Origin: VRUE01 sp963697915
GTDB lineage: Bacteria > Actinomycetota > Thermoleophilia > Solirubrobacterales > 70-9
Direction: 5' to 3'
NCBI GenBank assembly: GCA_963697915.1
Contig: OY969103.1
Span: 124,001-188,000, forward strand
Length of the DNA stretch: 64,000 bases
Positions 9,459-16,997 of the stretch are shown piece by piece. How positions within the stretch are numbered: position 1 is the stretch's first letter; every line of letters starts with the position of its first letter. A program made the translations under genes and the position numbers. The notes below the pieces were generated by a model. It searched no databases. It was not told the DNA's origin and was given only the letters and a program-made list of their open reading frames with translations.

Positions 9459-10550
9459 TCAGTTCTCCTTTCGGGACGAGGGACTCTGGTAGAGGGGTTT
9501 GGAAGCTATCCGGGCGGCGCGATGCTTTCCGCGCACGTCGATCTCGACCTCGGTACCCGGCTCGGCGAGCTCACGGCGCAGGTAGGCCATGCCGATGCCG
9601 AGCTCCAGCGAGGGCGAGAAGCTGCCGCTGCTGACGACGCCGACCGGCTCGCCGCCGAGCAGCACCGGGTTGCCTTCGCGGGGGATGCCGGGGCCCTCGA
9701 TCCGGAACGGGGCGAGCAGCTCGGCGGTGCCCTCGGCCCGGGCCCGGGCCACCGCCTCGGCACCAACGAAGCCGGTCGCCTCGGCGCAGCACCAGCCGAG
9801 GCCGGCCTCGATCGGGTTGCGCTCGGGAGTGAGGTCGTTGCCGTGCAGGTGGAAGCAGGCCTCGAGCCGCAGCGTGTCGCGGGCGCCAAGGCCGCAGGGG
9901 ACGACGCCGGCGTCGAGCAGCTCGGCCCAGATCGCCGGCGCGATCTCGGGGTCGATCAAGAGCTCGACCCCGTCCTCGCCGGTGTAGCCGGTGCCGCAGG
10001 CGAGCGCCGGTCGGTTGCCGATTCGCACCGCCGCCGCCCGCATCCGCGGCGGCAGCTCGATGCCGAGGGTCGCGCTGACGATCGAGCGCGCGTGCGGGCC
10101 CTGCACGGCGAGCATCGCGTAGCGCTCGGCGACGTCGCGGACGATGACGTCGAACTCGCGGCTCCAGCGGCCGAGCCAGGCGAGGTCGGACTCGTGGTTG
10201 GCCGAGTTGGTGACGATCAGGTAGCGGTCGCCGCCGAGCCGGTAGGTGAAGAGGTCGTCGAGTACGCCGCCGTCCTCGTTGCAGAGGCACGAGTACTGGG
10301 CGCCGCCGAGCCCGATCGCGGCGACGTCATTCGAGAGAACCCGCTGCAAAAAGGCGAGCGCGCCGGGGCCCTCGACCTCGACCTCGCCCATGTGGGAGAC
10401 GTCGAACATGCCGGCGTGCGTGCGCACCGCCATGTGCTCCTCCCGTACGCCCTCGTACTGCACCGGCATCTCCCAGCCGGCGAACGGCACCAGCTTGGCG
10501 CCGAGCTCGGCGTGACGGTCGTAGAGAGGCGTGCGGCGAAGGGATGACAC
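9459..10550 (-). CDS. gcvT: Glycine cleavage system T protein (aminomethyltransferase)
   Basis: A 363-residue tetrahydrofolate-dependent aminomethyltransferase. Landmarks are PLYDRHAELGAKLVPFAGWEMPVQ at the N-terminus (shortened: PLYDRH..., FAGWEMP), GMFDVSHMGE, and GYTGEDGVEL in the middle domain. It transfers the methylene group from GcvH to tetrahydrofolate, releasing ammonia. The GTG start is only 33 bases after the ftsZ stop, on the same strand, with a hairpin between them. The gcv genes could thus be transcribed by read-through from ftsZ. Confidence 0.95.
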   Translation of the reverse strand: MSSLRRTPLYDRHAELGAKLVPFAGWEMPVQYEGVREEHMAVRTHAGMFDVSHMGEVEVEGPGALAFLQRVLSNDVAAIGLGGAQYSCLCNEDGGVLDDLFTYRLGGDRYLIVTNSANHESDLAWLGRWSREFDVIVRDVAERYAMLAVQGPHARSIVSATLGIELPPRMRAAAVRIGNRPALACGTGYTGEDGVELLIDPEIAPAIWAELLDAGVVPCGLGARDTLRLEACFHLHGNDLTPERNPIEAGLGWCCAEATGFVGAEAVARARAEGTAELLAPFRIEGPGIPREGNPVLLGGEPVGVVSSGSFSPSLELGIGMAYLRRELAEPGTEVEIDVRGKHRAARIASKPLYQSPSSRKEN

Positions 10551-10552
10551 GG

Positions 10553-10577
10553 GGCCGGCAGGCTATTGCAGCCGGCC
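10553..10577 (-). other. Hairpin between ftsZ and gcvT, covering the gcvT ribosome-binding region
   Basis: Seven-base perfect inverted repeat (GGCCGGC at 10553-10559, GCCGGCC at 10571-10577) with an 11-base loop. It lies between the ftsZ stop and the gcvT GTG. On the minus strand no T-run follows, so it is not a classical intrinsic terminator. It ends 2 bases before the start codon and would occlude ribosome loading on gcvT, or it may trim or attenuate read-through from ftsZ. Confidence 0.5.
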
Positions 10578-10583
10578 GCGCGC

Positions 10584-11663
10584 CTATTCCTTCAAGAAGC
10601 CCGGAACGTCGATGTCGTCGTCGGAGACCCGCAGTTTGCGGATGTCGGTGTCCTCGGCCGAGATCCGCGGGCGGCTCTCGTAGCGACGGCGGACGCGCTG
10701 CGGCGAGCGGGCGAGCAGCTCGAAGCCTTCGAACCCGGTGGCGATCACCGTCACCCGCACCTCGTCGCGCATCGACTGGTCGACGACCGAGCCGAAGATG
10801 ATGTTGGCGTTGTCGTCGGCTTCCGCCTGGACCAGCTGGGCCGCCTCGTTGACCTCGAACAGGCCGAGGTCCTCGGGGCCGGTGATGTTGAGCAGCATCC
10901 CGGTCGCGCCCTTGATCGACTCCTCGATCAGCGGCGAGGTGACGGCCGCCTTGGCGGCGTCGATCGCGCGCGACTCGCCCGAGGCCGAGCCGACGCCCAT
11001 CAGGGCCGAGCCGGCGTCGCGCATGATCGTGCGCACGTCGGCGAAGTCGAGGTTGATCAGGCCCGGGATCGTGATCAGGTCGGTGATCCCCTGCACGCCC
11101 TGGCGCAGGATGTCGTCGGCCTGCCGGAACGCCTCGAGCACCGAGGTCCGCCGCTCGACCGCCTGCAGCAGCTTCTCGTTGGGGACGATGATCAGGGTGT
11201 CGACGTTGTTGCGCAGTTTCTCGATGCCCTCGAGCGCCTGCTGCATCCGTCGTTTGCCCTCGAACTCGAACGGCTTGGTGACCGCGCCAACGGTCAGGGC
11301 GCCGATCTCTTCCTTGGCGATCTCGGCGATCACCGGCGCCGAGCCGGTGCCGGTCCCGCCTCCCTCGCCGGCGGTGACGAAGACCATGTCGGCGCCCTTC
11401 AGCGCCTCCTTGATCTCGTCGCGGCTCTCCGCCGCGGCACCCGCCCCGACCTCGGGGTTGCCGCCGGCGCCGAGCCCGCGGGTCAGCTCTTGGCCAATCG
11501 AGAGCTTGATGTCGGCGTCGCAGGCCTGCAGCGCCTGCGCGTCGGTGTTGACGGCGACGAACTCGACGCCCCGGATCCCGGCGTCGACCATGCGACTAAC
11601 CGCATTGGTACCGCCGCCGCCGGCACCGACGACCTTAATCACAGCGAGGTAAGTGGATTCCAT
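10584..11663 (-). CDS. ftsZ: Cell division protein FtsZ
   Basis: A tubulin-like GTPase of 359 residues that forms the division ring. The N-terminal IKVVGAGGGGTNAV and the tubulin signature GGGTGTG (residues 101-107) bind GTP, and LINLDFADV belongs to the T7 catalytic region. The C-terminal linker is short (about 35 residues). It ends in DIDVPGFLKE, the conserved tail that binds membrane tethers such as SepF; no ftsA is present, as in other actinobacteria. It has its own promoter and a 140-base leader with two hairpins, and is separated from ftsQ by about 250 bases. Downstream lies gcvT rather than the usual yfiH/sepF genes. Confidence 0.98.
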   Translation of the reverse strand: MESTYLAVIKVVGAGGGGTNAVSRMVDAGIRGVEFVAVNTDAQALQACDADIKLSIGQELTRGLGAGGNPEVGAGAAAESRDEIKEALKGADMVFVTAGEGGGTGTGSAPVIAEIAKEEIGALTVGAVTKPFEFEGKRRMQQALEGIEKLRNNVDTLIIVPNEKLLQAVERRTSVLEAFRQADDILRQGVQGITDLITIPGLINLDFADVRTIMRDAGSALMGVGSASGESRAIDAAKAAVTSPLIEESIKGATGMLLNITGPEDLGLFEVNEAAQLVQAEADDNANIIFGSVVDQSMRDEVRVTVIATGFEGFELLARSPQRVRRRYESRPRISAEDTDIRKLRVSDDDIDVPGFLKE

Positions 11664-11681
11664 CTCCCGATTTCTCCAAGC

Positions 11682-11724
11682 CCAGCCCTCCGAGGGCTGG
11701 ATATTCCCAGTCTGGCAGGACTGG
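11682..11724 (-). promoter_or_regulatory. Two tandem hairpins in the ftsZ leader
   Basis: Arms CCAGCCCTC (11682-11690) and GAGGGCTGG (11692-11700) form one near-perfect palindrome. Arms CCAGTC (11707-11712) and GACTGG (11719-11724) form a second with a 6-base loop. Both fall in the untranslated leader 19-61 bases upstream of the ftsZ ATG. They could control message stability or translation of ftsZ. No T-run follows either one. Confidence 0.5.
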
Positions 11725-11808
11725 ATTTGAGTTGAGCCTTTGTTCCGTCCGACGCTTCAGTAAGGCTAGAGGGTTCCAGCCTACTTCTCAAGCACGGAAA
11801 TTGCGCTC

Positions 11809-11837
11809 AACGTAGGGCATTCCTGGGGTCATGTCAA
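11809..11837 (-). promoter_or_regulatory. Candidate ftsZ promoter
   Basis: On the minus strand TTGACA (11837-11832) is followed after exactly 17 bases by TACGTT (11814-11809), a strong housekeeping-sigma match. Transcription would begin near 11802, giving a leader of roughly 140 bases before the ftsZ ATG. It sits in the only sizeable gap (11664-11917) inside the dcw cluster, so ftsZ can be expressed independently of the upstream mur/fts genes. Confidence 0.65.
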
Positions 11838-11917
11838 ACGCCCGGGAGACATCCTGCACGCGCGAACTCTAAAGCGTTACTTGAGACTTGGCCTACCCTA
11901 ACCCTATGGTTGAGGGT

Positions 11918-12445
11918 TTACGGGAGAGGCGGAAGAGTATGCCCAGAGCCGCCCGTGGAGGGCCGGCGCGGAGCGTGCAGGTCTACATAACCGTATTCCG
12001 TGATCGAGGTGTCGGCGAGCACCGCCGCCGCCGCCTTCCACTTCGCTTCCGCCTGCGTGGCGTCGCCGAAGCGCAGTTCGATCCCTCCGCGCAGGATCAC
12101 GTCGACGCCGCTTGCGCCGTAGTAGCTGCTCTCTACATATGGGCGCAGGGCCGCCGGCGCGGCGCCGAGCACGCGCGCCTGCTGCAGGGCCGGGCCGGCG
12201 AGACGGCCCGAGGCCGGCACCTCGTCGAGCGAAAGCTGTGGCAGCTGCACGTCCTCGGGCAGGGTGCGCCAGGCGAGGATTTGACCCCGAGGGCCGACGG
12301 CGACGGCTTCGGAGCCGCTGCCGATCGTCGCCGTCGCCGGCGGCACGATCACCTCCGGCTCGACCTTCGAGTCGCGCAGGAAGAAGACGTAGATGATCGC
12401 GGCGGCGAGCAGGACCACCCCGGCGCCGAGCAGCCGCTGCTTCAC
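11918..12445 (-). CDS. ftsQ: FtsQ/DivIB-like division protein lacking a POTRA domain
   Basis: A 175-residue protein that begins at a GTG inside the murB stop (GTGA). It has a 4-residue cytoplasmic start, one membrane helix (about 5-23) and an outer domain. The outer part resembles the FtsQ beta-domain: a short VGPRGQIL strand, LPQLSL, a dG-type element (VILRGGIELRFGD), a lysine before a helix (KWKAAAAVL), and YGYVDLHAPRRP. The roughly 70-residue POTRA domain normally found between helix and beta-domain is missing, so the protein is far shorter than typical FtsQ (about 250). Position between murB and ftsZ supports the assignment. Similarity is weak enough that this is partly by synteny. Confidence 0.7.
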   Translation of the reverse strand: MKQRLLGAGVVLLAAAIIYVFFLRDSKVEPEVIVPPATATIGSGSEAVAVGPRGQILAWRTLPEDVQLPQLSLDEVPASGRLAGPALQQARVLGAAPAALRPYVESSYYGASGVDVILRGGIELRFGDATQAEAKWKAAAAVLADTSITEYGYVDLHAPRRPSTGGSGHTLPPLP

Positions 12446-13356
12446 AGCTCCCAGCCCTCCGGCCAGCGCACCTCGCCGAGGGTCTGGACCTCGGGCTCGA
12501 GGACGATGCCGGTGCGCTCGTGGACGCGGCGCCGGCCCTCCGCCATCAGCGCCAGCACGTCGGCGGTCGTCGCCTCGCCCTCGTTCTCGACGAAGTTGGC
12601 GTGCTTCTCTGAGAAGCGGGCGCCGCCGACCCGCAGGCCGCGGCAGCCGGCCGCCTCGAGCAGCTGTCCGGCGGTGCGGCCCTCGGCGCGCTCGTCGGCG
12701 GGGTTCTTGAAGGTCGAGCCGAAGGTCTTGATCCCCGAGGGCTGGGCCTCGTGGCGGCGCTCGCGCATCGAGGCCATCGTCGCCTTGATCGCCTCCGGCT
12801 CGCCCGGCGTCAACCGGAAGCCGGCGCGGGCGACGACCTCCTCGGGGCCCAGGTTGGAGCTGCGGTAGGCGAAGCCGAGCTGCTCGGGCGCGCGGCGCTC
12901 GCTGCCGGCAGGGGAGCAGATCTCGACCCACTCCAGGACCCGGGCCAGCTCACCGCCATAGGCGTTGGCGTTCATCTTCACCGCGCCGCCGACGGTGCCC
13001 GGGATGTTGACCCCGAACTCGATCCCCGAAAGCCCCCAACCGGCGGCCTTGGCCGCCGCCGAGGGCAGGCGGGCGCCGCCGCCGCAGGCGAGTCGTTCGC
13101 CGTCGTGCTCGGTCGCCGCCAGCTCGCCGTCGAGCTTCAGCGCCAGGCCGCGAAAGCCGTCGTCGGCGACCAGCAGGTTCGAGCCCGAGCCGACCACGCC
13201 GACCGGCTGGCCCTCGGCCTTGGCCCAGGCGAGAAGCTCGGCGAGGCGCTCGGCGTCGCCCGGGCGGGCGAACCAGTCGGCGGCGCCACCGGTGCGGACC
13301 GTCGTCAGCCGCGCCAGGGGGAAGTGGCGCTCGACCCCGGCGGGCGGCTCGCTCAT
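12442..13356 (-). CDS. murB: UDP-N-acetylmuramate dehydrogenase
   Basis: A flavoenzyme of 304 residues that reduces UDP-GlcNAc-enolpyruvate to UDP-MurNAc with NADPH. FAD-binding sequence is seen as VVGSGSNLLVAD and GIEFGVNIPGTVGGAVKMNANAYGG (shortened: GVNIPGTVGGA). The later GSTFKNP and the Glu near the C-terminus fit a type I enzyme. The ATG overlaps the murC stop (ATGA) and its end overlaps ftsQ, so it is in the middle of the translationally coupled run. Confidence 0.96.
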   Translation of the reverse strand: MSEPPAGVERHFPLARLTTVRTGGAADWFARPGDAERLAELLAWAKAEGQPVGVVGSGSNLLVADDGFRGLALKLDGELAATEHDGERLACGGGARLPSAAAKAAGWGLSGIEFGVNIPGTVGGAVKMNANAYGGELARVLEWVEICSPAGSERRAPEQLGFAYRSSNLGPEEVVARAGFRLTPGEPEAIKATMASMRERRHEAQPSGIKTFGSTFKNPADERAEGRTAGQLLEAAGCRGLRVGGARFSEKHANFVENEGEATTADVLALMAEGRRRVHERTGIVLEPEVQTLGEVRWPEGWEL

Positions 13357-14654
13357 CCCCCCTCCCCTTCCCCGACCAGGGCCTCGCCAACCCTGTAGAC
13401 GTCGCCGGCGCCGATCGTGACCAGCACGTCACCCCGGCCAAGGCGCGGCGCGACCGCCGCCCGCGCCGCGGCCAGGGTCGGCGCCCAGAGCACCCGGCGG
13501 CCCCCGATCCGGTCGGCGGCGGCGCGGGCGACGTCGAGGCCGCTGACCCCGGCCAGCTCGCCGACCGGCTTCTCGCGGGCCGGGTAGACGTCGAGCACCG
13601 CGACCTCGTCGGCGAGCGCCAGGGCGGCGCCGAACTGGTCGGCGAACGCCTTGGTCCGCGAGTAGAGGTGGGGCTGGAAGACGGCGACGAGGCGGGTTGG
13701 CCCCATCTCACGCAGGGCGCTGAGCGCCGCCCGCACCTCGGTCGGGTGGTGGGCGTAGTCGTCGTAGACCCGGGCGCCGCCGCTCTCCCCCTTCAACTCC
13801 AGCCGCCGCTGCACACCGGGGAAGTCAGCGAGCGCCGCCGCGGCCGCCTCGACGTCGAGCCCGGCGAGCTCGACCGCGGCAAGCGCCGCCCGGGCGTTGA
13901 GCACGTTGTGAGCGCCCGGCACCGCCAACGCCAGCCCCTCCGGCCCGGGCCCCTCCGCACCAAACCTGCATCCGGCACCTATGCCGTGCTCGAAGCAGGC
14001 CTCGTCGGCGGCGACGCGGTCGGCGCTCGCGGCGAAAGCGGCGAAGGCGGCGCGCAGCTCGACCAGCGAGCCCCAGCGCGAGTGGTGGTCCATCTCGACG
14101 TTGGTGATAACCGCGACCTCCGGCTTCAGCTCGAGGAAGCTTGCATCGCTCTCGTCGGCCTCGGCGACGACCCACTCCCCCGCCCCCCAGCCGGCGTTGG
14201 CGACCGCGCCGCCGGGGCCCAGGCCCGGGACCTCGCCGCCGACGAAGAAGGCCGGGTCGGCGCCGATCCCGCGCAGCGCCCAGGCCAGCATCGCGGTCGT
14301 CGTCGTCTTGCCGTGCGTGCCGGCGACCGCGATCAGGCGCTTCTCGCCGCAGAGCTCGGCGAGCAGCTCGCCCCGGTGGCGCACCGCCTGGCCGCGCTCG
14401 CGGGCGAGGCTCAGCTCCGGGTTGTCGGCGCCGATCGCGGTCGAGACGATGACCTCGGCGCCCGCGGGCAGGCTTGCCGCGTCATGGCCGACGGCCGGCT
14501 CGATCCCGGCCGCCCGCAGGTTCTCCATATATGAAGACTCGGCCCGGTCGCTGCCGCTGACCGTCGCCCCCAGCTCGCGGCAGACCAGGGCCAAGCCGCT
14601 CATCCCGGCGCCGCCGATGCCGACGAAGTGCAGCCGTCGCTCCGCCCAGCTCAT
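13353..14654 (-). CDS. murC: UDP-N-acetylmuramate-L-alanine ligase
   Basis: A Mur ligase of 433 residues that adds L-alanine to UDP-MurNAc. The N-terminal nucleotide-binding FVGIGGAGMSGLA and the ATP loop GTHGKTTTT (about residues 109-117) are clear, with NVEMDHH and YDDYAHHPTE further on. The ATG at 14654 is taken because it overlaps the murG stop and gives the normal N-terminus; the open frame upstream is antisense-type noise. It is coupled to murB downstream. Confidence 0.96.
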   Translation of the reverse strand: MSWAERRLHFVGIGGAGMSGLALVCRELGATVSGSDRAESSYMENLRAAGIEPAVGHDAASLPAGAEVIVSTAIGADNPELSLARERGQAVRHRGELLAELCGEKRLIAVAGTHGKTTTTAMLAWALRGIGADPAFFVGGEVPGLGPGGAVANAGWGAGEWVVAEADESDASFLELKPEVAVITNVEMDHHSRWGSLVELRAAFAAFAASADRVAADEACFEHGIGAGCRFGAEGPGPEGLALAVPGAHNVLNARAALAAVELAGLDVEAAAAALADFPGVQRRLELKGESGGARVYDDYAHHPTEVRAALSALREMGPTRLVAVFQPHLYSRTKAFADQFGAALALADEVAVLDVYPAREKPVGELAGVSGLDVARAAADRIGGRRVLWAPTLAAARAAVAPRLGRGDVLVTIGAGDVYRVGEALVGEGEGG

Positions 14655-15742
14655 CGCCCCACCGCCGCCAGCACCTCGTCGGCGATCCGCCGCGCCGCGT
14701 CGGGCATCGCCAGCGCCGCCGAGGCGGCCGCCATCGCCGCCAGGCGCCGCTCGTCGCCGAGCAGCTCGCCGACCGTGGCCGCGAGCTCGCCGGCGTCGAG
14801 GTCCTCGTCGCGGATCACCGTCGCCGCCCCGGCCTCCGCCATCCAGGCCGCGTTGCTCTCCTGGTGGCCGGCGGCGGCGTGCGGGTAGGGGACGAGGATC
14901 GCCGGCCGCCCGGTCGCGGTCAGCTCGAAGATCGAGCCCCCCGAGCGGCCCAGCACCAGGTCGCAGGCGGCGAGGCAGTCGCCGAGGTCGGGCTCGTAGG
15001 CGAGCAGCGTGTAGCGCTCGCCGTGGGGGGCGGCGGCGAGCCGCGCGGCGAGCGCCTCGTGGTCGCGGCGGCCGGCGAGGTGGACGACGTGGAAGTCGCG
15101 CCCCGGGCGCTCGGCGAGCGCCGCGATCGCGCACTCGTTGACCGAACGGGCGCCCTGGCTGCCGCCCATCACCAGCAGGCAGCGCGCCGCCGGGTCGATC
15201 CCGAAGCGGTGCCGGGCGGCGTCGCGATCGGCGGCCAGGACCGCGGTGGGCACCGGCCGCCCGGTAAGCACGTAGCGCTCACCCTCGCGCCCGGCGATCG
15301 GGAAGGCGAGGCAGACCCGGCGCGCGCGGCCGGCGAGCAGGCGGTTGGCGAGGCCGAGGTGGCTGTCGGCCTCGGTGAGGACGAGCGGCACGCGGGCGAG
15401 CGCCGCGCCGAGCCCGGCCGGCCCGGCGACGAAGCCGCCGCCGCCCATGACGACGTCGGCGCCGCGGCGCCGGATCGCCCGCCGCGCCGTGCCCACGGCC
15501 GCGACCGCCTCGGCCGCCGCGGCGGCGGCGCGCAGCGGGTTGCGGCGGTCGATCCCACGCACCTTGATGAAGTCGATCTCGTAGCCGGCCGCCGGCACCA
15601 GGTCCGCCTCGATCCGCTCGCGCGTGCCGAGGAAGCTGACCTCGGCGCCGCTAGCCCGCAGCTCGGCGGCGACGGCCATTGCCGGCACGACGTGGCCGGC
15701 CGTTCCCCCGGCTGCCACCACGACTCTGGGCGCTCCTGGCAC
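14651..15742 (-). CDS. murG: UDP-GlcNAc:lipid I N-acetylglucosaminyltransferase
   Basis: MurG of 363 residues makes lipid II at the inner membrane face. The N-terminal glycine-rich loop AAGGTAGHVVPA, the G-loop region LVMGGSQGARSVN, and the UDP-GlcNAc site LGRSGGSIFELTATGRPAILVPYP (shortened: RSGGSIFEL) are present. The start is the GTG at 15742, with GAAGGAG 11 bases upstream. This places 92 bases of overlap with the 3' end of ftsW. The frame stays open to 15823, but the extra residues do not resemble MurG. Confidence 0.94.
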   Translation of the reverse strand: MPGAPRVVVAAGGTAGHVVPAMAVAAELRASGAEVSFLGTRERIEADLVPAAGYEIDFIKVRGIDRRNPLRAAAAAAEAVAAVGTARRAIRRRGADVVMGGGGFVAGPAGLGAALARVPLVLTEADSHLGLANRLLAGRARRVCLAFPIAGREGERYVLTGRPVPTAVLAADRDAARHRFGIDPAARCLLVMGGSQGARSVNECAIAALAERPGRDFHVVHLAGRRDHEALAARLAAAPHGERYTLLAYEPDLGDCLAACDLVLGRSGGSIFELTATGRPAILVPYPHAAAGHQESNAAWMAEAGAATVIRDEDLDAGELAATVGELLGDERRLAAMAAASAALAMPDAARRIADEVLAAVGR

Positions 15743-16997
15743 TGCTCGATCGGCTCCTTCCGCGTGCGGGCGAACGCCCGCCCTCGACGACGCGCAGTTT
15801 GCCAGCGCGGGCGGTCCCCCCACGGGCGACGTTGAGAATCAGCCCCACCGCGAACAGGCTCGTCACCAGGCTGCTGTTGCCGTAGGAGACGAAGGGCAGC
15901 GTCACGCCGGTCATCGGCGCCAAACCCATCACCGTGCAGAGGTTGAGCGTCGCCTGCACGAGGACCAGCGAGGTCAGCCCGGCGACGAGCAGCTTGCCGT
16001 AGCGGTCCTTGGCTTTGCGCGCCACCTGCAGCCCGGCGTAGGCGAACAGCCCGAAGAGGCCGACGACGGCGAGGATGCCGACCAGGCCGAGCTCCTCGCC
16101 GATCACCGCCGAGATCATGTCGGTGTGGGCCTCGGGCAGGTAGAAGGCCTTCTGCACGCCGTTGCCGATCCCGACCCCGAAGAGCCCGCCGGAGCCGAGC
16201 GCGATCTTCGCCTGGGCGGCCTGGAACCCGGCCCCCGCGGCGTCGGCGCCGGGGTTGAGGAAGCCGGTCAGGCGCTCCATCCGGTAGGGCTCGATCACGG
16301 TCATCACCAGGCCGAAGAAAGCGAGCACGCCGGCGATCAGGGCGAGGTCGCGGATCCGCGCCCCGGCGGCGACCAGGGTCGCGGCGACGGCGAAGCAGAC
16401 GACCATCGTCGTACCCAGGTCGGGCTCGGCGACGATCAGCAGCGCCGCGGTGGCGGCGACGAGCAGGAAGGGCGCCATGCCCTCCAGCGAGCGCACCCGC
16501 TTCGGTTTGCGCGCGAAGAGGTCGGCGGCGTAGAGGATCAGCGCCACCTTGGCCAGCTCGGAGGGCTGGAAGCGCAGGAAGCCCGAGCCGAGCCAGCTGG
16601 TCGAGCCGTTGACCGTGGTGCCGACGAAGAGCACGGCGAGGAGCAGGAAGAGCGAGAAGCCGAGGATCGCCGGGGTCAGCTGGCGCACGATCTGCAGGCC
16701 GTGGCGCGCGGTGAGGTGCATGATGACCAGGCCGATCGCCCCGAAGAGCAGCGTTTTCTGCAGGTAGTAGGCGCTGTCGGAGAGGCCGCCGTCGCTGAGG
16801 ATTTTGGTCGTCGAGCTGGCCGAGAAGACCATCACCGCGCCGAGCGCCAGCAGGCAGAGGGTCGCGGTAAGCAGCAGGTTGTACTCGGCGGGCGCCTTGG
16901 CCGCGCGCGAGCGTTTCCTCGCTTTCTTGCCTTTCTTCTTCTTGCCCTTGGGCGCGCCGAGGCCGAAGCGGTCCCGAGCCGCCGTGAGCGCGCTCAC
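15651..16997 (-). CDS. ftsW: FtsW, SEDS-family lipid II polymerase
   Basis: A 448-residue polytopic protein with about ten membrane helices. It has a Lys/Arg-rich cytoplasmic N-terminus (PKGKKKKGKKARKR) and a basic, Ser/Gly/Arg-rich C-terminal tail that runs 92 bases into murG. SEDS hallmarks are RFQPSELAK, the catalytic Asp in AEPDLGT, and PFVSYGNSS near the end. It polymerises septal glycan with the FtsI transpeptidase. The GTG start overlaps the murD stop (GTGA). Confidence 0.95.
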   Translation of the reverse strand: MSALTAARDRFGLGAPKGKKKKGKKARKRSRAAKAPAEYNLLLTATLCLLALGAVMVFSASSTTKILSDGGLSDSAYYLQKTLLFGAIGLVIMHLTARHGLQIVRQLTPAILGFSLFLLLAVLFVGTTVNGSTSWLGSGFLRFQPSELAKVALILYAADLFARKPKRVRSLEGMAPFLLVAATAALLIVAEPDLGTTMVVCFAVAATLVAAGARIRDLALIAGVLAFFGLVMTVIEPYRMERLTGFLNPGADAAGAGFQAAQAKIALGSGGLFGVGIGNGVQKAFYLPEAHTDMISAVIGEELGLVGILAVVGLFGLFAYAGLQVARKAKDRYGKLLVAGLTSLVLVQATLNLCTVMGLAPMTGVTLPFVSYGNSSLVTSLFAVGLILNVARGGTARAGKLRVVEGGRSPARGRSRSSSARSAQSRGGSRGNGRPRRAGNGRRRRAAG

